Shown here: piece by piece, positions 25,601-32,160 of the stretch
How positions within the stretch are numbered: the first letter of the stretch is position 1
Layout of the letters: each line of letters starts with the position of its first letter
DNA from: an uncultured Prevotellaceae bacterium
GTDB taxonomy: Bacteria > Bacteroidota > Bacteroidia > Bacteroidales > Bacteroidaceae
Direction: 5' to 3'
Length of the DNA stretch: 32,160 nucleotides
Assembly: GCA_900321835.1 (NCBI GenBank)
Contig: ONXQ01000058.1
Coordinates: 1 to 32,160 of the forward strand
The notes under the pieces: model-generated
What the model was told of the DNA's origin: nothing
Seen by the model: the letters and a program-made list of their open reading frames with translations, nothing else
The model's database searches: none
Translations under genes and position numbers: made by a program

Positions 25601-27496
25601 TATCCTGTCAACACCGTTCCAGCCGGCACGCCTTGCTATGCCAAGTTCAGCATCGCCAACTACAGTGCACCGATGGAGATGACGCTGACCAACGGCAAGA
25701 AGTTTGTCATGCCGTGGGCTGGCGGCTGGGCCAGGGTGAATGCTGCTAACGACACCTGGACCTACTACGGCATGGATGGAGATTCCCATCCAGATGCAGA
25801 GATAGGAAAGGTTGTGCTTGACTTCAATGACATGGAGTTCAATGTCAATATGGAGAACCTCGCTGCACGCAGGTATCTTAATTCAGTATTCTACAGCGGC
25901 AGCAGCGAAGCCTCTGAGGTTGCGGCCTACAACGTGGCTCCTCCCACACGCCGTGACATTCCCAATGCCGTAATGATACCGCTGCCGGCTCACAACGATG
26001 AAATAGAAATCACCATACAGAACAGCAATTTGGAAGAGGTGGTAAGCATCATGGTTCCTGCTGAAGCCACAGAAGCCTATGTCTATAACCTCTTGCCACA
26101 GGAGACCTATTACTTCGAGGCGATCACTGGCTATCGAGGTCAGTTCCATACGAAGGGTCACCTGCGCATGGTCTATGCACCGTCGGCCTACAACATCCGC
26201 GACCTCGGTGGTTGGGAGACGCAGGATGGATACCGCACTACCTACGGTCACCTCTTCCGTGGCTCGACGCTCAACGGCTACGTCAGTGCCACTGCCGAAG
26301 ACTTGCAGACACTGCGCGACCTTGGTGTGGGTGGCGAAATCGACCTCCGCTATCAGGAATCCTACGACAAGGATATGGGCTGCGGCACGTCGGCCTTCGG
26401 TTTTGGTGCGGACGACTACTACTTCGCCGCTGCCAACGACTACACGGCAGCCAACCTCAATGAGAGCGGCACTCAGCAGCGTCTGAAGCAGGAGTTCGAC
26501 TTCATCCTCAACCACTTCCGTCAGGGCAAGGCTGTCTATTTCCACTGCGCATGGGGTGCTGACCGCACGGGTATGCTCGCCTTCCTGCTCGAAGGCCTGC
26601 TCGGCTTGACGATCGACCAGATATACAAGGACTACGAACTGACTTCGTTCTCAGTTGCCGGTAACCGTCTGAAGACCTCATTCCAGGACCGCATCGACGT
26701 CATCCTCGCGCTTGAAGGTGCCACGCTGCGCGACAAGTTTGAAAACTACTTCCTGAACAAACTTGGCGTTCCTATGGACGACATCACCTACTTCCGCAGT
26801 GTGATGCTCGAAGTCTATCCGCTCACAGTCGATGAGGATGCAGCCATGCCCACCATCTACGACGGCGAAGCCGACATCCTCCTGCACCGCACGCTGAAGG
26901 CCGGTATGCACAACACCGTCGTCCTGCCTTGCAACCTCCCGCTGTGGAAGGCTCAGTATTACTTCGGCAGCGACGTGAAGATGGAGCGCATCACGGCCTA
27001 TGACGACGTGCTGGAGACGCAGGAAATCGATGAGGCTCCGGCCCACACGCCCTTCCTGCTCACACCGAGCGCTGTCAGTGCCGACCACACCTACCTGCTC
27101 GAAAAGGTCAAGGTTGTCGAAGGAACGTTGCAGGATGCCGAGTTCACGAACGGCAAACTCGTTGGTGTCTATGACGCAACGCTCCGCCTCGAGAAATCGA
27201 CCGAAACGGGCAAGGACTTCTATGTCATCTCCAACGACCGCTTCTACCGCGTCAATGCCGACCCGGCTCCGCTGCGCAACACCCGCGCCTACCTCGTGCT
27301 CGACACGCCGGCTGGCCAGGAGGCCAAAGCCGTCGTCCGCTTCTCCGACGACGAGACCACGGGCATCGGGGATGTGAATAGTGAACAGTTAAAAGTGAAC
27401 AATGATGCGGCCGTCTTTGACCTGCAAGGCCGTCGCGTGGCACAGCCGGCAAAGGGCCTCTACATCGTCGGCGGCAAGAAGGTGCTGATGAAGTAA
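22613..27496 (+). CDS. Secreted multidomain phosphatase with beta-trefoil-like and carbohydrate-binding-like modules
   Basis: 1627 residues. Signal peptide 1-22 (MKKSIFFLLSALLLMPLGVRAQ). The N-terminal ~25-160 repeats short beta segments ('GTYYFYNVGARKYLNYGG', 'LDNRYLSATA') and may be a ricin-type trefoil. Jelly-roll modules with the 'WIAYDNIELYYLG' or 'WTAVDNFKLWYIG' signature follow at ~160-970, separated by helical FIVAR-like segments ('AYYALRTKIQDNIVGQTAVF', 'TMRQMIQERFIDQTAVY'). After an FN3-like stretch (~1105-1180) comes the Y_phosphatase3-type domain (~1185-1400): 'YAPSAYNIRDLGGW' and the loop HCAWGADRTG (C1312, R1318). A beta domain ('RTLKAGMHNTVVLP') and the end 'VFDLQGRRVAQPAKGLYIVG' complete it. 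It likely dephosphorylates a tyrosine-, inositol- or lipid-type phosphate outside the cell; the substrate is unknown. It has its own promoter, and micro-gene 3 follows after 18 bp. Confidence 0.88.
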   Translation: MKKSIFFLLSALLLMPLGVRAQVTAGTYYFYNVGARKYLNYGGSDDYTACLKPHGEPLVLTASGTGFTVQTALDNRYLSATATTENARQSSGTVFTFTQQSDGTYTISSSAGYMGFGGTVASNLAGTLVQMNLSDATSDNARWQLLTKNDLMARLNSASASNPVDATFFITCPNFDRHHAQLSAWTDYTTGNNVGYLCNNAAYKFDSNTTVQQTLSGMPNGVYLLKAQAFYRHGSNGTATGYSNPDDMPVKGVMFAGNDQVAVANILSPDQRSATDIFSAYGSYGRSYGGGYIPYGASNNYAGACIAFDNGLYTGNELQTLVTDGTLTIGFKITELTQFSWIAYDNIELYYLGAPVDLTPFKEAYYALRTKIQDNIVGQTAVFTDNDGALASYNTVLAAQNDIVENASAQEDIEGAKTALWQAALTFLESVKVNNGQYFDLTSFMVNPAVAPAPSSTTAAEGWTASKNMNFTSYQITQFPGSSADPHFNLYQVVADMPAGQYTVKARGFYSPGARTTDMTSVSTTEVPVLLYLNETTQPLLNICADGSATQLSEGYQTSVNGTTLYVPNSRSHLQAFYDAGHYWNEMPAVVSDRGDLTIGLKYDAWVSGGWGVISDFHLYYRGALDLSAWQEQLAQTVSAAQNLVIPTLPRRQLTDVIQQNNKTYTTAEDYQAAIAAINAAVAVAEPYVEPYADYKTMRQMIQERFIDQTAVYIDEGTAASDYSSALSTANTNVENVSSVAALEAEKQNLWAAALTFLKSVTINEGQGFDLTWMIQDADFSDTNYKAYWTETLASSTTVGVTNGVMRYYNSSFDLGQTLPYTLPAGAYKMTVDGFERTNDPRDTAWADFQAGNSVVTGAIYLNNNEQLVMNLFDYKTKTDNGWGGEQPSGASFYIPNGSGAANTYLQNGAYPNTLIGVLADDALVTIGYRCANTKAWTAVDNFKLWYIGEVPQVAISNEAGVLTPVCAPFTLSTDDDSVVELYALAGEEHEGSLSIYPVNTVPAGTPCYAKFSIANYSAPMEMTLTNGKKFVMPWAGGWARVNAANDTWTYYGMDGDSHPDAEIGKVVLDFNDMEFNVNMENLAARRYLNSVFYSGSSEASEVAAYNVAPPTRRDIPNAVMIPLPAHNDEIEITIQNSNLEEVVSIMVPAEATEAYVYNLLPQETYYFEAITGYRGQFHTKGHLRMVYAPSAYNIRDLGGWETQDGYRTTYGHLFRGSTLNGYVSATAEDLQTLRDLGVGGEIDLRYQESYDKDMGCGTSAFGFGADDYYFAAANDYTAANLNESGTQQRLKQEFDFILNHFRQGKAVYFHCAWGADRTGMLAFLLEGLLGLTIDQIYKDYELTSFSVAGNRLKTSFQDRIDVILALEGATLRDKFENYFLNKLGVPMDDITYFRSVMLEVYPLTVDEDAAMPTIYDGEADILLHRTLKAGMHNTVVLPCNLPLWKAQYYFGSDVKMERITAYDDVLETQEIDEAPAHTPFLLTPSAVSADHTYLLEKVKVVEGTLQDAEFTNGKLVGVYDATLRLEKSTETGKDFYVISNDRFYRVNADPAPLRNTRAYLVLDTPAGQEAKAVVRFSDDETTGIGDVNSEQLKVNNDAAVFDLQGRRVAQPAKGLYIVGGKKVLMK

Positions 27497-27514
27497 TAAC
27501 AAACATAAATCCCA

Positions 27515-27703
27515 ATGAATATGAACAAGAAAACATATCAAGTGCCTCAGACCACTCTCGAAATGTATGGTCCGATGCTGCTTGCGGTCAATCCCGCTTC
27601 GGGCGACGGCGACTACCATGACGGCATGGATGTCGATGCACGCCGCCGCGACGACAGCGACGCCGAAAAGCAGGCCGACACGTGGGGCGAAGGCCTCTGG
27701 TGA
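27515..27703 (+). CDS. 62-residue peptide ending WGEGLW (micro-gene 3)
   Basis: Starts MNMNKKTYQVPQTTLEMYG (ATG 27515; 27521 is also possible) and ends WGEGLW. The centre 'GDYHDGMDVDARRR' matches 'GEFDSSMDIDAKQR' of micro-gene 2. It has no signal peptide. It begins 18 bp after the phosphatase gene and is followed 16 bp later by a strong terminator, so the two form one transcript. Short Bacteroidales proteins starting MKK.Y..P are common in my recollection and generally have no assigned function. Function unknown. Confidence 0.8.
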   Translation: MNMNKKTYQVPQTTLEMYGPMLLAVNPASGDGDYHDGMDVDARRRDDSDAEKQADTWGEGLW

Positions 27704-27719
27704 GGTCTGCGCCTGAAGA

Positions 27720-27763
27720 ACCACCGCAGTGGGACGGAAATTCCACTGCGGTGGTACTTTTTT
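27720..27763 (+). terminator. Intrinsic terminator of the phosphatase / micro-gene 3 operon
   Basis: Perfect 13-bp stem ACCACCGCAGTGG (27720-27732) with CCACTGCGGTGGT (27743-27755), followed by a run of eight to nine T. The stem core CCACCGCAG/CTGCGGTGG is the same as in the terminator at 11460-11495. Confidence 0.9.
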
Positions 27764-27822
27764 TTCACTGCGCTGGTACGTTTGTTCCACTGCGTTGGTA
27801 CAACTGTACCACTGCGGTGGAA
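27720..27822 (+). repeat. Variant dyad array, site 4
   Basis: Five units with a CACTGCG/CGCAGTG core. Two form the terminator; the others are TTCACTGCGCTGGTA (27764-27778), TTCCACTGCGTTGGTA (27785-27800) and TACCACTGCGGTGGAA (27807-27822). The spacing and CTGCGG core resemble the TTTCG...CGAAA arrays, but the arms are different and still self-complementary. Confidence 0.7.
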
Positions 27823-27881
27823 TTTTTTTGGTACAGCACCCAGTTTTTTTCCAGTATTAAAAGAAAAAAACGGTAGATAGG

Positions 27882-27912
27882 TTTGCAGGCATGAAAAGAT
27901 TTTGTAACTTTG
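27882..27912 (+). promoter_or_regulatory. Bacteroidota-type promoter of the phosphatase gene at 27979
   Basis: TTTG (27882-27885), a 19-base spacer, then TAACTTTG (27905-27912). The -7 octamer is identical to those at 22558-22565 and 16212-16219. The leader is about 60 bases. Confidence 0.85.
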
Positions 27913-27978
27913 CCCTATCATGCACGATTGTTGCAAAGAGAGAACCTGCGACCATAAACACCTAATTCCGAATCACCT

Positions 27979-30900
27979 ATGCTGAACCCGAAGAAAGTCC
28001 TTTCGCTCGTTGCCGCCATGCTGATGGCCGGCACGCTCATTGCCTGGGCACAGACCGAACCTGCACGCCAGGACATGACCGACCGCCTGCAGAACCCCTC
28101 GTTTGAAACCGGCACGACCGACGGATGGATCATCTCGACCGTCGGCGGCACCGAGGTCGGTGCTCGCGAAAACGCCAACGAAGTCTATAAAACCGCCGGA
28201 TGCGACGGCCAGTGGCTGTTCAACTCCTGGTATTCGGCCAACGACTACACCTTTGTCGCCCCCAACCAGTTTGTCGAACAGACGGTCACAGGACTGCCCG
28301 CAGGCGAATACCGCCTCGTGGCCCTTGCCGCCAGCGACACCTATCTGAACGTCAACACGCCTGTCGAACTCTTTGCCAACACCTACAGCCTCCAGTTCGT
28401 TCCCCAGCACAAGAGCACGTTCACCGAACACGAACTGCCCTTCTTCGTCAGTCCACAGACGCTGAACGTGAAACTCGGAATGCGCACGGCCAGTTGGTTC
28501 AAGTGCGACAACTTCCGTCTCTACTACCTCGGCCAGACCGATGCCTACAAGCACGAAATGGGGCTCGACGACGCGGCGACAGGACTGCATCCCCAACTTG
28601 TTGACTACCACGACGGCTACTACGCCGACGGCTGGCAGTTCACCGAGACTACGGCCCACACTCACGGCGACTTCCCGCTCGTGACCAACAACATGGACGA
28701 AACCATCTTCGAGGTGTCGCGCTTCCAGTTCTGGACCGGTCCGGCCTACCAACTCGGCAACGCCCGCATCACGTATGCCTACACGAACCTCCAGCCCGGA
28801 TGGTACGAATTTCGCTCGAAAGTGCGCGTCTATGACGAAAACGGCGACTTCGACGGAACGGCCAGCGGCCTGAACATCCTGGCCAACACCGCCACAACCC
28901 CCATTGAGGAGGGCAGCGAAATCGTGGCTGGCGGACTGTCGGGAAAAGGATTCACCGGCGAATACAGCGTCATGGCGCAGGTCGGTGCCGACGGCCGTCT
29001 GACCGTGGGCTTCGAGACCCAGGGTGCCACCTTCAACTGGCTCTCCTGGACCCAGGCCCGCGTGCTTTACTACGGCACCGAGCAACCCGTTGAGCAGACG
29101 TGGTTCCACGAACTCAGCCGACTGGCCAGCGTGGCCCGGCAGGCCGAAAACAGCGACGCCTTCACCCCAGTTTACCTCCAGGCACAGGCCGACCTCACAG
29201 CGGCCCACACCGACGCCGAGGCTGAGGCCGTCGTCCAGCGTGTGCGCAGCGCCGTCATCGACTTTGTCAAGACCAACCCTGCCCGCAACGGACGCTACGA
29301 ACTCTCCGCCCTCATTCCCAATGCCGACCTCACCGACGGCACCCGCGGATGGACCGTGCAGAACGCCACCCTGCGCTGCGGCGAGTCGGGCATCGGCAGT
29401 GTGGAAGGCACACGCAGCCGTGCCACCATCGGCCAAGTGCTCAAGGACATGCCCGCAGGCCACTACACACTCCTCGTCCAGGGCTTCTACCGCCCCGAAG
29501 CCTGGCCCGACGCCATCCGCAACTATGAGAACGGCATCGAGGACAACAAGGCTTCGCTCTACCTCGCCGATGCCACCACGCCCCTTCAGAGCGTGATGAA
29601 CGGACGCCGCTTCGTCTCGACGCGCACCAGCGGCATCCAGTCGCTCATCGACGGCAGCGGCGTCCCCATGAGCCGCGCCGCCGTGCCCACCTCGTTCGGC
29701 TACGGTGACTACTGGAACCAGGTCGATTTCACCCTCACGGCCGACGGCGACCTGCCCTTCGGCATCAGCATCGGCGCAACGACGAAGGCGAACAACTGGA
29801 CCGCCTTTGGCAACCTGCTCCTCTACTACGGCGACGACGTGCCCGACCTGACGCTGTCCGACTCCGACACGGAGTTCGGCGTCGAGGTGCCCACCCTTGC
29901 CCACGTCACACTCCAGAAGAAGTTCTCCGCCGGCATCCTCACACCCCTTTGCCTGCCCTTCGACATCACGACCGAACACTTTGCCGAAATCTACCGCGTC
30001 GGCGGCATCAACGAAAAGACCGCAACGCTCTACCCCGTGGACCGCGTTGCTGCCGGCACTCCGTGTGTCGTCAAGACCAGCGACGCCGCCGAATCCATTG
30101 ATTTCGGCATCGTCACGCTCAGCCCTGTGGTGCCCGACACCCACGTCCTTCCCTGGGGCGGCGGCTGGCTGCAGACCTTCTACATCAAGGAGGCACGCCG
30201 CGAGAGCAACTACAGTTGGAAATTCATGCCCCAGTCGAAGGGCAGCCTCACCCTCGCTACGTCGCTCACCTACTGCGTGACGGACCCCATGCACATGAAC
30301 TTCACAGCCACGCTGGAGAACCTCAGTGCCCGCCGTTTCCTTTCGGAGAACCTCTATTTGCTGACAGGCGACAGCCAGATGAAAAACTACTACAGCACGG
30401 CACCTCCGCAGCGGCGCGACATCCCGAATCCCGTCATGGTGCCCGTGGGCATCGCCGACGCCACGAACGTCTATGTGGAGTGGAGCACCGACAAGTCGTT
30501 TGCCAGTGCCGAGCGTCGCGGAGTGGTACCCGGTGCCAACGCCTACATACCGAACCTCTACCCGCAGCGCACCTACTACTACCGCGTGGTGGCCGACGGC
30601 ACGACGGTCGGTCAAGGCCGCTTCACGACCGACGGCCGTCTGCGCATGATTTATGCGCCCAGCGCCAACAACATCCGCGACCTGGGCGGATGGCTGGTGG
30701 ACGGCAACACGAAGCGCGTTGCCTACGGCCACATTTTCCGCGGTTCGGAACTGAACGGAGCACACATCGCCACAGGGCACGACCTGCAGGTGCTGCGCGA
30801 CCTCGGCGTGGGAGCCGAAATCGACTTGCGCTGGAACAGTTCGTGGGACAATGACGGTGTGGGCATCTCGGCGTTTGGATTCACCGACACCTACTACTTC

Positions 30901-31974
30901 GCCGCAGGCAATGACTGGCTCGCCGAGGACCTGAACAAGGAGGAGTCGATCGGCCACTGGCGCGACGAGTGGAAACTGCTGCTCAAGTCGCTGCGCGAGG
31001 GCAAGGCGCTCTACTTCCACTGTGTGTGGGGAGCCGACCGCACAGGCCTCTTCGCCATGCTCCTCGAGGGCATCCTCGGATTCTCCTTCGATGCCATCTT
31101 TAAGGACTATGAACTCACGTCGTACTCGCTGGCCGGCTTGCGCGAAAAGTCGGGCTGGCAGGACCGCATCGAGGTGATCAACGCCCTGGAAGGCGCGACG
31201 CTGGGTGCCAAGTTTGAGAACTATTTCCTGAACACGCTGAAGATACCTCAGGAGGAAATCGACTACTTCCGCAGCGTGATGCTCGAAGACGTGGCAGTGG
31301 ATGCCGTCGTCATCGACGAGACGACCGACTACGACAGCAGCCTCGACGGCAAGACGGACGTGGAACTCCACCTCAGCCTGAAGGCCGACCAGCGCAATGC
31401 GGTGGTGCTGCCCTTCGGCCTCAGTTCGCAGCAGTTGCGCGGGATGTTCGGCACGGGTGTGCTGGTTGAGCAGGTGAGCGGCTTCGACGGCAAGGAACTC
31501 TCGACCCGCAAGATTTACAGCACCACGGCTAATGTGCCCTTCCTCGTCACCCCTGCCGAAGTGAGCGCCGACGGTACGTACCGTCTGGAAGGCGTGACCC
31601 TCGTGCGTGGCGGAGCCCTCAGTTCGTCGTTTGCCAACGGCCACTTCAGCGGCAACTACGATGCAGCCCTCGACGTGCGTGAGGCTGGTGGCGACGTGGC
31701 CCACAGCAGTTACGTCGTGCAGGACAGGTGTCTCTACAAGGCCGGTGCTGCGACGCCAAGCCTGCCGAGCCTGCACGCCTACATCGTGCTCGACCGTCCC
31801 GACACGTCCGCTGCCGGCACCGTCTATTTCCTGGGCGAGACCCCCACGGCTGTTGAGGCTGTGCGCCGTGAAACCGAGGCCGACGCCGTGGTCTATGACC
31901 TCATGGGCCGTCGTCGGTCCCACGTGCAGCCGGGTCTGAACATCGTGAACGGCAGGAAGGTGCTGGTGCGATAG
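27979..31974 (+). CDS. Secreted multidomain phosphatase with carbohydrate-binding-like modules (second plus-strand copy)
   Basis: 1331 residues. Signal peptide 1-25 (ends GTLIAWAQ). Jelly-roll modules: ~33-190 ('NPSFETGTTDGW' to 'KCDNFRLYYLG'), ~205-365, and ~435-620 ('NADLTDGTRGW'), with a helical FIVAR-like segment at ~370-430. After an FN3-like stretch (~815-880), the Y_phosphatase3-type domain covers ~885-1105: 'YAPSANNIRDLGGW', then HCVWGADRTG (C1015, R1021). The same order as in the gene at 22613, and sequence similarity through the last ~700 residues, show the two are paralogues by duplication. The beta domain 'LSLKADQRNAVVLPFGL' and a degenerate sorting-type end 'YDLMGRRRSHVQPGLNIVNG' finish the protein. 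It has its own promoter, and no WG..LW micro-gene follows it. Substrate unknown. Confidence 0.88.
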   Translation: MLNPKKVLSLVAAMLMAGTLIAWAQTEPARQDMTDRLQNPSFETGTTDGWIISTVGGTEVGARENANEVYKTAGCDGQWLFNSWYSANDYTFVAPNQFVEQTVTGLPAGEYRLVALAASDTYLNVNTPVELFANTYSLQFVPQHKSTFTEHELPFFVSPQTLNVKLGMRTASWFKCDNFRLYYLGQTDAYKHEMGLDDAATGLHPQLVDYHDGYYADGWQFTETTAHTHGDFPLVTNNMDETIFEVSRFQFWTGPAYQLGNARITYAYTNLQPGWYEFRSKVRVYDENGDFDGTASGLNILANTATTPIEEGSEIVAGGLSGKGFTGEYSVMAQVGADGRLTVGFETQGATFNWLSWTQARVLYYGTEQPVEQTWFHELSRLASVARQAENSDAFTPVYLQAQADLTAAHTDAEAEAVVQRVRSAVIDFVKTNPARNGRYELSALIPNADLTDGTRGWTVQNATLRCGESGIGSVEGTRSRATIGQVLKDMPAGHYTLLVQGFYRPEAWPDAIRNYENGIEDNKASLYLADATTPLQSVMNGRRFVSTRTSGIQSLIDGSGVPMSRAAVPTSFGYGDYWNQVDFTLTADGDLPFGISIGATTKANNWTAFGNLLLYYGDDVPDLTLSDSDTEFGVEVPTLAHVTLQKKFSAGILTPLCLPFDITTEHFAEIYRVGGINEKTATLYPVDRVAAGTPCVVKTSDAAESIDFGIVTLSPVVPDTHVLPWGGGWLQTFYIKEARRESNYSWKFMPQSKGSLTLATSLTYCVTDPMHMNFTATLENLSARRFLSENLYLLTGDSQMKNYYSTAPPQRRDIPNPVMVPVGIADATNVYVEWSTDKSFASAERRGVVPGANAYIPNLYPQRTYYYRVVADGTTVGQGRFTTDGRLRMIYAPSANNIRDLGGWLVDGNTKRVAYGHIFRGSELNGAHIATGHDLQVLRDLGVGAEIDLRWNSSWDNDGVGISAFGFTDTYYFAAGNDWLAEDLNKEESIGHWRDEWKLLLKSLREGKALYFHCVWGADRTGLFAMLLEGILGFSFDAIFKDYELTSYSLAGLREKSGWQDRIEVINALEGATLGAKFENYFLNTLKIPQEEIDYFRSVMLEDVAVDAVVIDETTDYDSSLDGKTDVELHLSLKADQRNAVVLPFGLSSQQLRGMFGTGVLVEQVSGFDGKELSTRKIYSTTANVPFLVTPAEVSADGTYRLEGVTLVRGGALSSSFANGHFSGNYDAALDVREAGGDVAHSSYVVQDRCLYKAGAATPSLPSLHAYIVLDRPDTSAAGTVYFLGETPTAVEAVRRETEADAVVYDLMGRRRSHVQPGLNIVNGRKVLVR

Positions 31975-32011
31975 TTCCCTACGTTTGTCTGCCGACTGTG
32001 GACGGCCCGAA

Positions 32012-32073
32012 TTTCGTCCGCAGTTGAAATTTATTTCGTCCGCAGTCGAAAAAAATTTCGTCTGCGGACGAAA
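32012..32073 (+). repeat. Three-unit dyad array, site 3
   Basis: TTTCGTCCGCAGTTGAAA (32012-32029), TTTCGTCCGCAGTCGAAA (32034-32051) and TTTCGTCTGCGGACGAAA (32056-32073). Unit lengths, 4-base spacers and the closing T-run match site 1. Confidence 0.85.
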
Positions 32074-32080
32074 TTTTTTA
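32053..32080 (+). terminator. Probable terminator of the phosphatase gene at 27979
   Basis: Perfect 10-bp stem AAATTTCGTC-TGCG-GACGAAATTT running into TTTTA, about 80 bp after the stop. It is the last unit of dyad array site 3. Beyond it, to 32160, I see nothing identifiable. Confidence 0.65.
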
Positions 32081-32160
32081 TTGATTATCCGCAAAAATAC
32101 CACACACCCGAGATTTTGGTCCTTCTGAAAGAAATTAGCAGAAATTATCCAGAAATTCAT

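Noticed and set aside
27973-32160. Open frame of almost 1400 codons on the minus strand opposite the phosphatase gene at 27979
   Set aside because: It is the complement of a clearly coding frame with signal peptide, active-site loop and promoter. GC-rich codon use leaves the opposite strand free of stops, and its translation has no domain I recognise.

Overview
The window looks like chromosomal DNA of a GC-rich member of the Bacteroidota, most likely Bacteroidales and probably Prevotellaceae. Reasons: promoters fit the Bacteroidota pattern TTTG-N19/20-TAnnTTTG; there is a thrA-apgM-thrC operon with a phosphoglycerate-mutase-like gene where thrB would be; there is a periplasmic-propeller/Y_Y_Y/AraC regulator; and the large secreted proteins end in a 'DLQGRR...GLYI..GKKVL.K' C-terminus typical of Prevotella-type exported proteins. 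No tRNA, rRNA, CRISPR array, transposase or phage gene was seen.

Left part, 1-11317, all on the minus strand. Reading in the direction of transcription: a CarboxypepD_reg-like exported protein (11317-10073); then the threonine operon, with a clear promoter at 9986-10016, thrA (aspartokinase/homoserine dehydrogenase), an apgM-type gene that probably acts as homoserine kinase, and thrC; a perfect 19-bp hairpin; a 7TM-HD (PgpH-like) phosphodiesterase; and, overlapping it by 4 bp, a membrane regulator with propeller, Y_Y_Y and AraC domains but no kinase module. The regulator is broken by an apparent one-base deletion in a C run near its start and runs off the left edge.

Right part, 11460-32160: a cluster of four very large secreted multidomain proteins. 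They are a C10 (streptopain) cysteine peptidase (minus), a phosphatase/discoidin/GH127 beta-L-arabinofuranosidase fusion (minus), and two further phosphatase proteins (plus). The three phosphatases share the active-site motif HC[IAV]WGADRTG, placed near the N-terminus in one and near the C-terminus in the other two. All four have related C-terminal ends. Three of them sit next to a tiny gene (57-62 codons) whose peptide begins near KK[ST]Y and ends WG..LW. Two of these tiny genes went unlabelled until read directly because they overlap or sit inside other open frames. The tiny genes appear co-transcribed with the large ones: ATGA overlap after the C10 gene, about 17-44 bp before the phosphatase-GH127 gene, 18 bp after the second phosphatase gene.

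The intergenic DNA is unusually structured. A roughly 115-bp imperfect palindrome occurs twice, upstream of two secreted-protein genes and in the same orientation relative to each. Arrays of 18-bp dyads with a CTGCGG/CCGCAG core occur at three sites, and a fourth site carries a variant with changed but still self-complementary arms. Recognisable terminators and Bacteroidota promoters bracket the units. The best candidate for an undescribed system is the set of WG..LW micro-genes paired with secreted phosphatases and a secreted C10 protease. Its function cannot be read from sequence alone.
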